Notes under the pieces: model-generated
What the model was told of the DNA's origin: nothing
The model's input: the letters and a program-made list of their open reading frames with translations, nothing else
The model's database searches: none
Program-made: the position numbers and the translations under genes
Assembly (NCBI GenBank): GCA_045123995.1
Contig: JBGVKY010000022.1
Location: 36,827 to 100,826 of the forward strand
Length of the DNA stretch: 64,000 bases
Reading direction: 5' to 3'
Source of the DNA: HGM11501 sp045123995
Lineage (GTDB): Bacteria > Bacillota > Clostridia > CAKSNL01 > HGM11501
Shown: piece by piece, positions 1 to 7,132 of the stretch
Layout of the letters: every line of letters starts with the position of its first letter
Position numbering within the stretch: position 1 is the first letter of the stretch

Positions 1-402
1 CATTTTTGACGTTTTGAAATAATATGTATTACCTCTGCTCGGCATTGTACTCAACAAGAACACGCGGGCCTCCAGATAGGTGCCAAACACCTCTGTACTC
101 ATCGGCAAAATACGTACTTCGTTTATTACATAACCGCCGAGTTCTTTAGTCTGCGAACACAGTACGGCATTTTCGTGAGGCCCTTGTTTCTCTGAACGAC
201 AAGATGCACAATGACTTTGTAATCCAAGAGGGTTGCTTTTATTAGCACGAGTAGGGGCACACCCGAACAGCTCCGGGCACCTATAAAACACGTGCATCCC
301 TGCGCTCTTTGAACAACCAGGACATGATTTATATATCATATCGTTCAATAACATAAATTTTGATTCGGTTATTTCGTTTTTACAGAAGTGGCAAGTGCTC
401 AT
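1..402 (-). CDS. Hypothetical zinc-cluster protein, 3' end cut by window edge
   Basis: The frame is open from an ATG at 402 to the window edge (134 codons, no stop), so the C-terminus is missing. A GAGG ribosome binding site precedes the ATG. The N-terminus has paired cysteines typical of a zinc ribbon or treble-clef fold: CHFC at residues 4-7, CPGC at about 27-30, then further Cys residues in CPELFGC and CASC. It begins 17 nt after the restriction endonuclease stop and points the same way, so it is probably the third gene of that operon. I do not recognise the family. It could be an accessory or unrelated cargo gene of the island. Confidence 0.55.
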   Translation of the reverse strand, partial: MSTCHFCKNEITESKFMLLNDMIYKSCPGCSKSAGMHVFYRCPELFGCAPTRANKSNPLGLQSHCASCRSEKQGPHENAVLCSQTKELGGYVINEVRILPMSTEVFGTYLEARVFLLSTMPSRGNTYYFKTSKM

Positions 403-419
403 TGAATGACCTCATTTCT

Positions 420-1064
420 TTATTTCCTTACATCATAAACAAATTGCTTTTGAAAATAAAAAGCATGATTTTTATTGGATACATATCTACCATATTTATG
501 TGAGTATATTGGGTGATATGGTTTTGAATCCTTACTTCTCACTTGAATATGCGTTCCATTTGATGTATGAATATATCCATCCGAACTTGTTTCAATGTGT
601 TCTTTTAATTGTCTGCAAATAGAATAATAATCCTCTTCCCAAATATCCAAAAATTCCGAATATTCCGGTTTTGACAAATCAATATGTATTGCATCTAAAA
701 ACATCCAATCTCTTGGATTTCCTTCCTTGCAAACAGGAACATAAAGCATATTTGAGATTTTCTCATAAAGATGCGTTTCTTGAAAAGGTCTTTCTTCAAG
801 AAGCTCATCAATTACGCTTGCTATTTGCGTAATAAAAACTGTCTCTAAAGGTTTTCCGTTTCTATCACATTTATTGCTCTTTAACTCTCCATCTTCAAAG
901 TCTATATTGAAGCTGTCCAATTTCTTGCCAAGAGCTAATTCAAGCAACTGTCCTGTTTTACCCTTGTTTTTAATTATAGTTTCAAAATCCGCCTCGGTAA
1001 ATAATTTCGAGAAAGGTATATTACATATTCTTAATATTTTATCTTGCGCATCTCTCAATTTCAT
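420..1064 (-). CDS. MutH/Sau3AI-family type II restriction endonuclease, predicted GATC cutter
   Basis: The protein has 214 aa. Near residues 36-62 it shows the MutH/Sau3AI signature: a TGQLLE segment with a conserved Glu, then an Asp-rich stretch (DFEDGELK) supplying the D...ExK metal-binding catalytic triad. Members of this family cut at GATC. The gene lies 70 nt downstream of a Dam-type adenine methylase on the same strand, the usual pairing for a GATC restriction-modification system. The ATG at 1064 has a good GGAGG site. The length suits the short single-domain MutH-like enzymes rather than the duplicated Sau3AI of about 490 aa. Specificity is inferred from family and partner. Confidence 0.75.
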   Translation of the reverse strand: MKLRDAQDKILRICNIPFSKLFTEADFETIIKNKGKTGQLLELALGKKLDSFNIDFEDGELKSNKCDRNGKPLETVFITQIASVIDELLEERPFQETHLYEKISNMLYVPVCKEGNPRDWMFLDAIHIDLSKPEYSEFLDIWEEDYYSICRQLKEHIETSSDGYIHTSNGTHIQVRSKDSKPYHPIYSHKYGRYVSNKNHAFYFQKQFVYDVRK

Positions 1065-1134
1065 CTTTATACCTCCAAAGAGTATACACTGCAGAGCCTC
1101 GTCCGCAGTGTTGTTTTATTTTGTTATTTTAAGT

Positions 1135-2202
1135 TTAGTAGTTTGATATTAGCAATTCTCTAATCCTGCCACGAGCTTCGCTATTGCAATTTATCATCCT
1201 CGTAGCTTCAACCCTTTTGATTTTATGTGCTTTATAGATATTATCGAAGAAGTCATCTTCTGTATTTGAATTTTTAGGATCAGAATTACTTACGACTATC
1301 TTAGCTCCTTTTTTATGCATTTCATCTACAAATCTTGCAAGTTCTATTTGCTCTTCATCGTTAAACAAGTTCTCGGTGTAGGCAGTAAAGCTTGATGTAT
1401 CCGTTATCGGTCTATATGGCGGATCGAAGTACACGAATGTATTCTCATCAATGAAGTCTCTTGACTCTCTGTAATCTCCACACACTATCGTTACATTTTG
1501 AAGTTTACAAGATACCCTTCTTAGGTTATCCTCATCACATATCATAGGATTTTTATAAGAACCCATTGGGACATTGAATAATCCCTTTTTGTTCACTCGA
1601 TACAATCCATTAAAGCAGGTCTTATTGAGGAATATCATCAGCGCTGCTTTTTCAATGTTTGTTTTCTCATTCCCATTTACCTTTAGTTCGTTGAATGATT
1701 CTCTTTTTCTAATATAGTATTCTTTTCTTTCCTCAGTAGTAAGGGGTATATACTCTGCCTGATATGTTTGAAGTAACTCGATTAGTTCATCAATCCTATC
1801 TCTTACTATTTTATATGCATTTATTAGTTCAGCATTTGTATCGCTAATATATATTTCATTAACTTTGTGCTTGTTTAATATATCGAAGAGAACAGCACCT
1901 CCGCCTACGAAGGGTTCGGCATACTTAGTTATTGTTGATCCGAATGGATAATATTTTTCGATTTCCCTAATCAACTGACCTTTTCCGCCTGCCCATTTTA
2001 GAAATGGCTTAATGTATTTATCGGTACTCATGTTGTATCGAGTGCTTCTTGCGTCGATTGGCTTTTCGGCGTTATTTGGGATAACCCACATATTTCCTAA
2101 CCGCGCGGCCTTTTCTATTCTATTCTCAGAACACAACACGGCAACTCGTCTTTGAGATATGCCCCATTTATCAGCTGCTTCTCTTGCAGTCATATAGTCC
2201 AT
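1135..2202 (-). CDS. dam: DNA adenine methylase (Dam/D12 class) with N-terminal helix-turn-helix
   Basis: This 355-aa protein has two parts. Residues 1-50 look like an excisionase/MerR-type helix-turn-helix (TAREAADKWGISQRRV). From about residue 66 follows a D12-class N6-adenine methylase: the SAM-binding KWAGGKGQL motif, FVGGGAV, and the catalytic DPPY in FVYFDPPYRP near residue 260. It should methylate A in GATC and protect the host from the adjacent MutH/Sau3AI-like nuclease. The start has an AAGGAGTG site. The HTH may bind the operon promoter for autoregulation or help site binding. This is inference, but HTH fusions are known in R-M methylases. Confidence 0.85.
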   Translation of the reverse strand: MDYMTAREAADKWGISQRRVAVLCSENRIEKAARLGNMWVIPNNAEKPIDARSTRYNMSTDKYIKPFLKWAGGKGQLIREIEKYYPFGSTITKYAEPFVGGGAVLFDILNKHKVNEIYISDTNAELINAYKIVRDRIDELIELLQTYQAEYIPLTTEERKEYYIRKRESFNELKVNGNEKTNIEKAALMIFLNKTCFNGLYRVNKKGLFNVPMGSYKNPMICDEDNLRRVSCKLQNVTIVCGDYRESRDFIDENTFVYFDPPYRPITDTSSFTAYTENLFNDEEQIELARFVDEMHKKGAKIVVSNSDPKNSNTEDDFFDNIYKAHKIKRVEATRMINCNSEARGRIRELLISNY

Positions 2203-2330
2203 AGTTTTTCACTCCTTGTTTTGATAATTCTATTATATTCTAAAACTAGAACAAAAGCAATACCAAAATGCAATTTTCTCCATTTTAAATAAATTTAATT
2301 TCAATAATACTATAATTTGGACATAAAACA

Positions 2331-2370
2331 AGCGAGATTGATTCGCAAATTTCAATCTCGCTTTTTCTTT
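2331..2370 (+). terminator. Intrinsic terminator upstream of the R-M operon
   Basis: An 11-bp perfect stem (2331-2341 with 2352-2362) is followed on the plus strand by TTTTTCTTT. No plus-strand gene precedes it in the window, so it may stop antisense reading or belong to a lost gene. Confidence 0.6.
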
Positions 2371-2523
2371 GTTTAAGGTGCGTCAAATTTTGATATAGCT
2401 ATTATAGTTCGCTTTGTTGTAATTGGCTCAAAAATGTCTTGTGTTGCCTTTAAAGATAACTGTCGGTTCATTCCACCTTAATTCATTCTATCGTCTTACA
2501 CGGGCAATTCCGTTTAATTCTGT

Positions 2524-2552
2524 TTGCAATTTTACAGAATGTATGTTATACT
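2524..2552 (+). promoter_or_regulatory. Orphan sigma-A-type promoter
   Basis: TTGCAA (2524-2529), a 17-nt spacer and TATACT (2547-2552) form a good promoter. No ORF follows; a terminator-like hairpin lies about 100 nt downstream. Confidence 0.4.
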
Positions 2553-2589
2553 CAAATTAAATTAAGTGTGTCGATTTTTTGGCAGTTGG

Positions 2590-2636
2590 GCATCAAATTT
2601 GATGAGATTTTTACATAGCATCAATAAAGCATCAAA
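2590..2636. repeat. Short GCATCAA repeats next to the tRNA-Trp remnant
   Basis: GCATCAA occurs at 2590, 2619 and 2630, and the first copy is part of a palindrome (CATCAAATTTGATG, 2591-2604). Such clustered short repeats beside an attachment core resemble arm-type integrase sites. This reading is inferred. Confidence 0.3.
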
Positions 2637-2650
2637 AGGCATAAGGTTCA

Positions 2651-2705
2651 AAAGACCGAGTGCTACAAACGGCTCAACGGTGGGAACAATTTGGACGGTC
2701 TTTTT
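2651..2705 (+). terminator. Possible terminator at the island end
   Basis: AAAGACCG (2651-2658) pairs with CGGTCTTT (2696-2703) and is followed by further Ts. The loop is long (37 nt), so this is a weaker call than the other terminators. Confidence 0.35.
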
Positions 2706-2718
2706 AATTTGACACGAC

Positions 2719-2763
2719 CTCCAAAACCACGTGCCCAGGGTTCAAGTCCTTGTGCCCCTGCCA
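2719..2763 (+). pseudogene. 3' half of a tRNA-Trp gene (attachment-site remnant)
   Basis: The segment starts with an anticodon loop CTCCAAA (anticodon CCA, Trp). It continues with the 3' strand of the anticodon stem, a variable region, a T arm (CAGGG, TTCAAGT, CCTTG), the acceptor 3' strand TGCCCCT, discriminator G and CCA. The sequence before 2719 does not pair with the anticodon stem and has no D arm, so no whole tRNA is present. The break at the anticodon loop is what integration into the 3' part of a tRNA gene leaves at the far end of an element. That puts the element to the left, including the R-M genes, with the intact tRNA-Trp expected beyond the window. Confidence 0.7.
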
Positions 2764-2821
2764 AGAGAAAACAGAACTGCTTTTGCGGTTCTGTTTTTTC
2801 ATTTACAAGGACTTGAACCCT
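2737..2821. repeat. 17-bp inverted repeat copying the tRNA T arm
   Basis: AGGGTTCAAGTCCTTGT (2737-2753) recurs as its exact reverse complement at 2805-2821, flanking a terminator hairpin. One arm is the tRNA-Trp T arm. Confidence 0.8.
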
Positions 2822-2852
2822 AAGAGGGTTTTTGCGTTAAGAAAACGATTGA
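2746..2852 (+). repeat. 107-bp direct repeat, copy 1
   Basis: This segment recurs at 2942-3048 with one mismatch, an offset of 196 bp. It contains the end of the tRNA-Trp fragment, a terminator hairpin and the inverted T-arm copy. Confidence 0.9.
2771..2799 (+). terminator. Intrinsic terminator after the tRNA-Trp fragment
   Basis: ACAGAACTGC and GCGGTTCTGT form a 10-bp stem (one T-G pair) around TTTT, followed by a T run. It was presumably the original tRNA-Trp terminator. Confidence 0.8.
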
Positions 2853-2941
2853 TTATCGTTTTTAGCAAAAAGCTGCGACGCCGGGTACCAAAATGCAAAG
2901 CGTTTGGGTCGGCGAGCAGGGTAGATTGCGAAGCAATATAC

Positions 2942-3048
2942 GTCCTTGTGCCCCTGCCAAGAGAAAACAGAACTGCTTTTGCGGTTCTGTTTTTTCATTT
3001 ACAAGGACTTGAACCCTAAGAGGGTTTTTGCGTTAAAAAAACGATTGA
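2942..3048 (+). repeat. 107-bp direct repeat, copy 2
   Basis: This is the second copy of the 2746-2852 unit. It starts inside the T stem, so it holds only the last part of the tRNA (to CCA) plus the same terminator hairpin (2967-2995) and the inverted T-arm segment. Confidence 0.9.
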
Positions 3049-3055
3049 ATCCAAA

Positions 3056-3085
3056 AAAACCTCCCGATTTTAATCGGGAGGTTTT
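3056..3085 (-). terminator. Terminator of the fucose operon
   Basis: A perfect 14-bp stem AAAACCTCCCGATT/AATCGGGAGGTTTT is followed by seven Ts in the minus direction. It lies 45 nt after the fucI stop. The spacer between it and the gene shows nothing else. Confidence 0.85.
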
Positions 3086-3129
3086 CCGCCTTATAAAAGG
3101 CTATTTTGGAGGATTAAGTTTAATCTTTA

Positions 3130-4932
3130 TTATTTATAGAGGGGACCGTAAGCTTCGCAAGCTCTGTAGTCCTGACCTTCCTTATCCATGCCGAATGCGT
3201 TCCACGCAGCGGGACGGAAAATATTTTCTTCAGGAACGTTGTGCATGCAAACAGGAATACGAAGCATAGAGCAAGGAGTAATAAGGTCTGCTCCGATGTG
3301 TCCGTAGCTTATAGCGCCGTGATTTGCTCCCCAGTTGTTCATAACTTCATAAGCAGTCTTGAAGGGAGAGCCTTCCTTGCCGTCGCAACGGGGTGCGAAC
3401 CATGTGCAGGGCCATGTATAGTCAGTTCTCTTCCAGAGAGTATCTGTTACGTCATCGGGAAGTGCAACTGTCCAGCCTTCAGCAATCTGAAGAACAGGGC
3501 CAAGTCCCTTTACAAGATTCAAACGAATCATTGTAGCGGGCATTTCGGCTTTTGTTACAAATCTTGAGGAGTAGCCGCCGCCACGGAAATAGCCAAGGTC
3601 AGCAAAGTTCCATGTGGTGTTTTCCATAATAGCTTTCTGGTCTTTTTCTGTTATATTGTACCATTCTTTAATGATGTGGTTGCCGTTTTCATCAACTGCT
3701 TCTGCATTGGCGTCAAGACAGCAAGCACCGGAGTTGATAAGGTGGATAAATCCGCCGTTTTCCTTTGCAACGCCGTCTAAATCATAGCCTGTTGCACGCT
3801 TTACTGCCTCGGGGCTCCAGTATGTTCTTACGTCAGCAAACATCTGTGCACGGTTGGTCAAAAGCTTCATAAAGAGCATTCCAATACCATTTAATACGTC
3901 GTTTTCTGTTGCAAGAATGTAAGGTTCACGAGCACCGTTCCAGTCAAAAGAGGTGTTGAGCATGGATTCGGGGAAGTCACAGTTGGGATAGAAGTCTGTC
4001 CACTGTCTCTGACCCTGGAAGCCTGCCGCAATTGCATTGTGGCCAACTCTTTCTTCTTCGCAGCCCTCGGGAAGATTTTCGTTTCCGTTCATGAGGTCTT
4101 TTATAATAACCATCATCTTAACAACGAATTCCCACTGCTCGTCTTTATCTTTACGGCTTCTCTGCATGTTTTCGGGATTTTTGTCAAATCCTTCTATGCA
4201 ATTTGCCTTTGTCCAGGCAAGAGCCTTCTTGAATTCTTCTTCATCATAAATTCCTTCGCTCATACGACGGATAACTTCAACCTCGTCAACTGATTCAACT
4301 CTCATGCCGAGATATTCTTCAATAAATTCAGGTGAAATGATTGAACCGCCGATACCCATGCAGATTGAACCAATCTGGAGGTAGGATTTTCCTCTCATTG
4401 TTGCTACTGCAACTGCCGCACGGGCAAAACGAAGGATTTTTTCCTTTACGTCTTCGGGCATATCGGTTACTTCGTCAAGATTCTGAACGTCGTGACCGTA
4501 AATGCCGAAAGCAGGAAGTCCTTTCTGTGCATGGGTAGCTAAAACTGATGCAAGATAAACTGCACCGGGTCTTTCTGTTCCGTTAAAGCCCCATACTGCT
4601 TTAATTGTATTGGGATCCATGTCCATTGTTTCCGCACCATAGCACCAGCAGGGTGTTACAGTTAATGTAATGTCAACGCCACACTTTCTGAACTTGTCAG
4701 CACAAGCTGCAGCTTCTGCAACGCGACCGATTGTTGTGTCAGCGATAACTACCTTTACGGGTTCTCCGTTGGAATAACGAAGATTTTCAGAAATCAGCTT
4801 TGCAGCTGCATTTGCCATTGCCATAGTCTGGTCTTCCAAAGATTCTCTAACCTTTAAAGGACCGCGACGACCGTCGATTGTAGGTCTGATGCCGATTACG
4901 GGATAATCTCCCACGTATCTGTTTTTTGCCAT
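3130..4932 (-). CDS. fucI: L-fucose isomerase
   Basis: The protein has 600 aa, close to the usual 590-600. It interconverts L-fucose and L-fuculose (and often D-arabinose and D-ribulose) in the cytoplasm with Mn2+. Family hallmarks are the N-terminal VIGIRPTIDGRRGPLKVRE, the TPCWCYG segment and the ATENDVLNG region with active-site residues. I chose the ATG at 4932, with GGAGG upstream, over the in-frame ATG at 4992 that lies inside the intergenic hairpin. It is the last gene of the importer operon, behind a hairpin at 4956-4990 that should lower its expression relative to the binding protein. Confidence 0.93.
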   Translation of the reverse strand: MAKNRYVGDYPVIGIRPTIDGRRGPLKVRESLEDQTMAMANAAAKLISENLRYSNGEPVKVVIADTTIGRVAEAAACADKFRKCGVDITLTVTPCWCYGAETMDMDPNTIKAVWGFNGTERPGAVYLASVLATHAQKGLPAFGIYGHDVQNLDEVTDMPEDVKEKILRFARAAVAVATMRGKSYLQIGSICMGIGGSIISPEFIEEYLGMRVESVDEVEVIRRMSEGIYDEEEFKKALAWTKANCIEGFDKNPENMQRSRKDKDEQWEFVVKMMVIIKDLMNGNENLPEGCEEERVGHNAIAAGFQGQRQWTDFYPNCDFPESMLNTSFDWNGAREPYILATENDVLNGIGMLFMKLLTNRAQMFADVRTYWSPEAVKRATGYDLDGVAKENGGFIHLINSGACCLDANAEAVDENGNHIIKEWYNITEKDQKAIMENTTWNFADLGYFRGGGYSSRFVTKAEMPATMIRLNLVKGLGPVLQIAEGWTVALPDDVTDTLWKRTDYTWPCTWFAPRCDGKEGSPFKTAYEVMNNWGANHGAISYGHIGADLITPCSMLRIPVCMHNVPEENIFRPAAWNAFGMDKEGQDYRACEAYGPLYK

Positions 4933-4955
4933 AATAATACCTCCAAAATGTTTAG

Positions 4956-4990
4956 TAAAAACTCTCCCTGCTGAAAAGCAGGGAGAGTTC
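4956..4990 (-). terminator. Intercistronic hairpin between binding protein and fucI
   Basis: AACTCTCCCTGCT pairs with AGCAGGGAGAGTT around a 4-nt loop, followed by TTTTT on the minus strand. It probably acts as a partial terminator or as a 3' stabiliser of the binding-protein mRNA. Confidence 0.7.
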
Positions 4991-5023
4991 AAGAGTGCTA
5001 AGCTTTATCTCTCTTCTAAGGGA

Positions 5024-6055
5024 TTAGCCCATGTAGAAGATGTTCTGATCCTTGAGCTCGTCGATGTTTTCAGCGTTATACCATCTACCTGCGATACCTA
5101 CGTCAGAAACTTCTTCACCAGCGAGTTTCTTTGCAGCAAGCTCTACAGCGCTATAACCGATGCCGTAGGAGTCCTGTGCAACGGAGCCAACCATGAGTGC
5201 AAAGTTTGCGCCTGCATCCTTAATCCAGTTATACTGGTTTGTTCCTGCGTCGAAGCCGCAGAATAAGATGTCCTTATACTTTGCAGCGTTGTCAGATACT
5301 TCGGGGAATACTTCGTTTACAACACCTTCATTTGTCATGAAGATAGAAGCTGCGCCCCATTCCTGTAATGCTGTTAAGCCAAGCTTATATTCGCCTGCGT
5401 TGTTAGCCTTAACCTGAACGTTGATATCAAGTGTGATACCGTCAGCCTTTGCAAGTTCTTCAATCTTTGTCTTGAAGCCTGTTGCTCTGTCGATACCAGT
5501 TGCTGTGGAGTCGTGCTGGATGATACCAATCTTGTAACCTTCTGCTAAAACTTCCTGTGCCTTTAAGTATGCGTAGAAGTTTTCTGCAACTACTGCAGCA
5601 GCTGCTGCGTTGTCTGTTGCTACGCCACCGATTGTGGGATCCTTACCTTCTGTAAGGTCAGCTCCACCGGAATATAAACCGCTGTCGAATTCAACTACGG
5701 GGATGTTCTTGTCATATGCTGCAACAAGTTCATCTGTGAATCCAAGTCCGATTGTTGCAAGAACAACAGCCTTTGTATCGTTACTGTTCAATGCTGACTG
5801 TAACATTTCTCTCTGAGAACCTACATATTCTTCGCTTTCAGCTGTAGGACCTCTGAATGTTACGTTATAACCGTACTTTGCGCCTGCTGCTTCTGCACCG
5901 GCTTTAACTGCCTGCCAGAATGCGTGGGTTTCGCCCTTTGCTACTACTGCGATTGTACCGTTGCCTTCAGTTGCCTTTTCGCCGCAACCTACGAACATAC
6001 AAGCACAAAGAGCGATTGCTAATACTACTGCTAATACCTTTGTAAACTTTTTCAT
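5024..6055 (-). CDS. Sugar ABC transporter substrate-binding lipoprotein
   Basis: This 343-aa protein starts with a lipoprotein signal (KKFTKVLAVVLAIALCACMFVGC), so it should be anchored to the outer face of the membrane. The rest is a type I periplasmic-binding fold of the RbsB class (Peripla_BP_4). The ATG at 6055 has GGAGGG eight bases upstream; the in-frame ATG at 6070 overlaps that site. Gene order and the following fucI suggest L-fucose or a related deoxysugar or pentose as ligand, but the ligand cannot be read from sequence. Confidence 0.88.
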   Translation of the reverse strand: MKKFTKVLAVVLAIALCACMFVGCGEKATEGNGTIAVVAKGETHAFWQAVKAGAEAAGAKYGYNVTFRGPTAESEEYVGSQREMLQSALNSNDTKAVVLATIGLGFTDELVAAYDKNIPVVEFDSGLYSGGADLTEGKDPTIGGVATDNAAAAAVVAENFYAYLKAQEVLAEGYKIGIIQHDSTATGIDRATGFKTKIEELAKADGITLDINVQVKANNAGEYKLGLTALQEWGAASIFMTNEGVVNEVFPEVSDNAAKYKDILFCGFDAGTNQYNWIKDAGANFALMVGSVAQDSYGIGYSAVELAAKKLAGEEVSDVGIAGRWYNAENIDELKDQNIFYMG

Positions 6056-6111
6056 AGAGTTTCCCTCCAAAAATTTATTTATAAAAACACTTCTGTGTTT
6101 CTATTTCATTA

Positions 6112-7131
6112 TTATTTTTTAAGTCCTTTTGTGTTGGGCTTTTCTACCTTAACCTTATTTGCAGCTTTCTTCTTTAATACGTCAAGTAAAACTGCGCCTA
6201 CTACGATAACGCCTGTTACTGCGTATGTTATGAATGTTGCAGAAAGATTTGAGTTAAATTCAATCAATGCGAAGTTAAGACCCTGACGGATAACAACTAA
6301 GATAAGAGAACCGAAAATTGTACCTGCTATTGAAGCAAATCCGCCTGTTGTGCTTGTTCCGCCGATGTAAACACCTGCGATAGCATCAAGTTCCATTCCG
6401 TTTCCGGAAGCAAGTGTTAAAGAGGGGTTGGATGCAGTCCAGAAGAGTGCTGCAAGACCTGCGAAGAAACCGCCTATACAATAAGCGATAATCTTATACT
6501 TGTCAACATTGATACCGGAAAGGCGAGCTGCCTCTTCGTTACTTCCTATTGCAAGTATGTATCTTCCAACCTTGGTTTTATACATTACTACCATACAGAT
6601 TACTGTAAGAACGATTACCCATACGATACCTATAGGGAAGCCGTTTAAGTTTGTAAAGATTTTCTGGAACCAGGAGGATGCAGGATATTTTATAGCAGAA
6701 GATTTATCTGTTATAACCTGTGCGATAACCGCTGTAAGACCTCTTGATAAAAGCATTGTTCCGAGTGTTGCGATGAAGGGTGCGATTTTGCACTTTGCAA
6801 CAAGTAAACCGTTAATAAGACCGAACAGGAGACCGGAAATTAAAATAACGGGAATTGTAATCCAGAGTGTGGAATTTACTTCTGTTGAGGTACCGCAGAT
6901 AGCACCTGCCAAAACTGCTGTACCGATACATACTGTTCCGATGGAAAGGTCGATACCGCCTGTTGCGATAACGAATGTTACACCCAGCGCCAAAACTGCA
7001 TAGGGAACTAAAGACTTACTCATAGTAAGAAGATTAGCTGCGCTTGCAAAGTTTCCGTTTACGAGTGTGAAAAGTAAGAATAAAATAAGTGTTGCCGCAA
7101 TAATTACTATATTCTGCTTGAAATTTTTCAT
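6112..7131 (-). CDS. Sugar ABC transporter permease (RbsC family)
   Basis: This 339-aa protein has about eight to ten hydrophobic segments and the BPD_transp_2 features of ribose/xylose-type permeases: GVTFVIATGGIDLSIGTV near residue 55 and DAIAGVYIGGTSTTGG near residue 245. It forms the channel with the double ATPase encoded 1 nt upstream (stop at 7133, start at 7131). The binding-protein gene follows after 56 nt. Confidence 0.92.
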   Translation of the reverse strand: MKNFKQNIVIIAATLILFLLFTLVNGNFASAANLLTMSKSLVPYAVLALGVTFVIATGGIDLSIGTVCIGTAVLAGAICGTSTEVNSTLWITIPVILISGLLFGLINGLLVAKCKIAPFIATLGTMLLSRGLTAVIAQVITDKSSAIKYPASSWFQKIFTNLNGFPIGIVWVIVLTVICMVVMYKTKVGRYILAIGSNEEAARLSGINVDKYKIIAYCIGGFFAGLAALFWTASNPSLTLASGNGMELDAIAGVYIGGTSTTGGFASIAGTIFGSLILVVIRQGLNFALIEFNSNLSATFITYAVTGVIVVGAVLLDVLKKKAANKVKVEKPNTKGLKK

Positions 7132-7132
7132 T

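Noticed and set aside
2942..2959. Second tRNA-Trp end as a separate tRNA gene
   Set aside because: It contains only part of the T stem and the acceptor strand; it is a repeat of the remnant, not a gene.
2750..3269. Two overlapping plus-strand ORFs of 89 and 107 aa
   Set aside because: They translate the duplicated tRNA-end/terminator repeat and the antisense of fucI. No ribosome binding site or family match.
4932..4992. Upstream ATG for fucI adding 20 residues
   Set aside because: It lies in the intercistronic hairpin and lacks a ribosome binding site, whereas 4932 has GGAGG at good distance and matches family starts.
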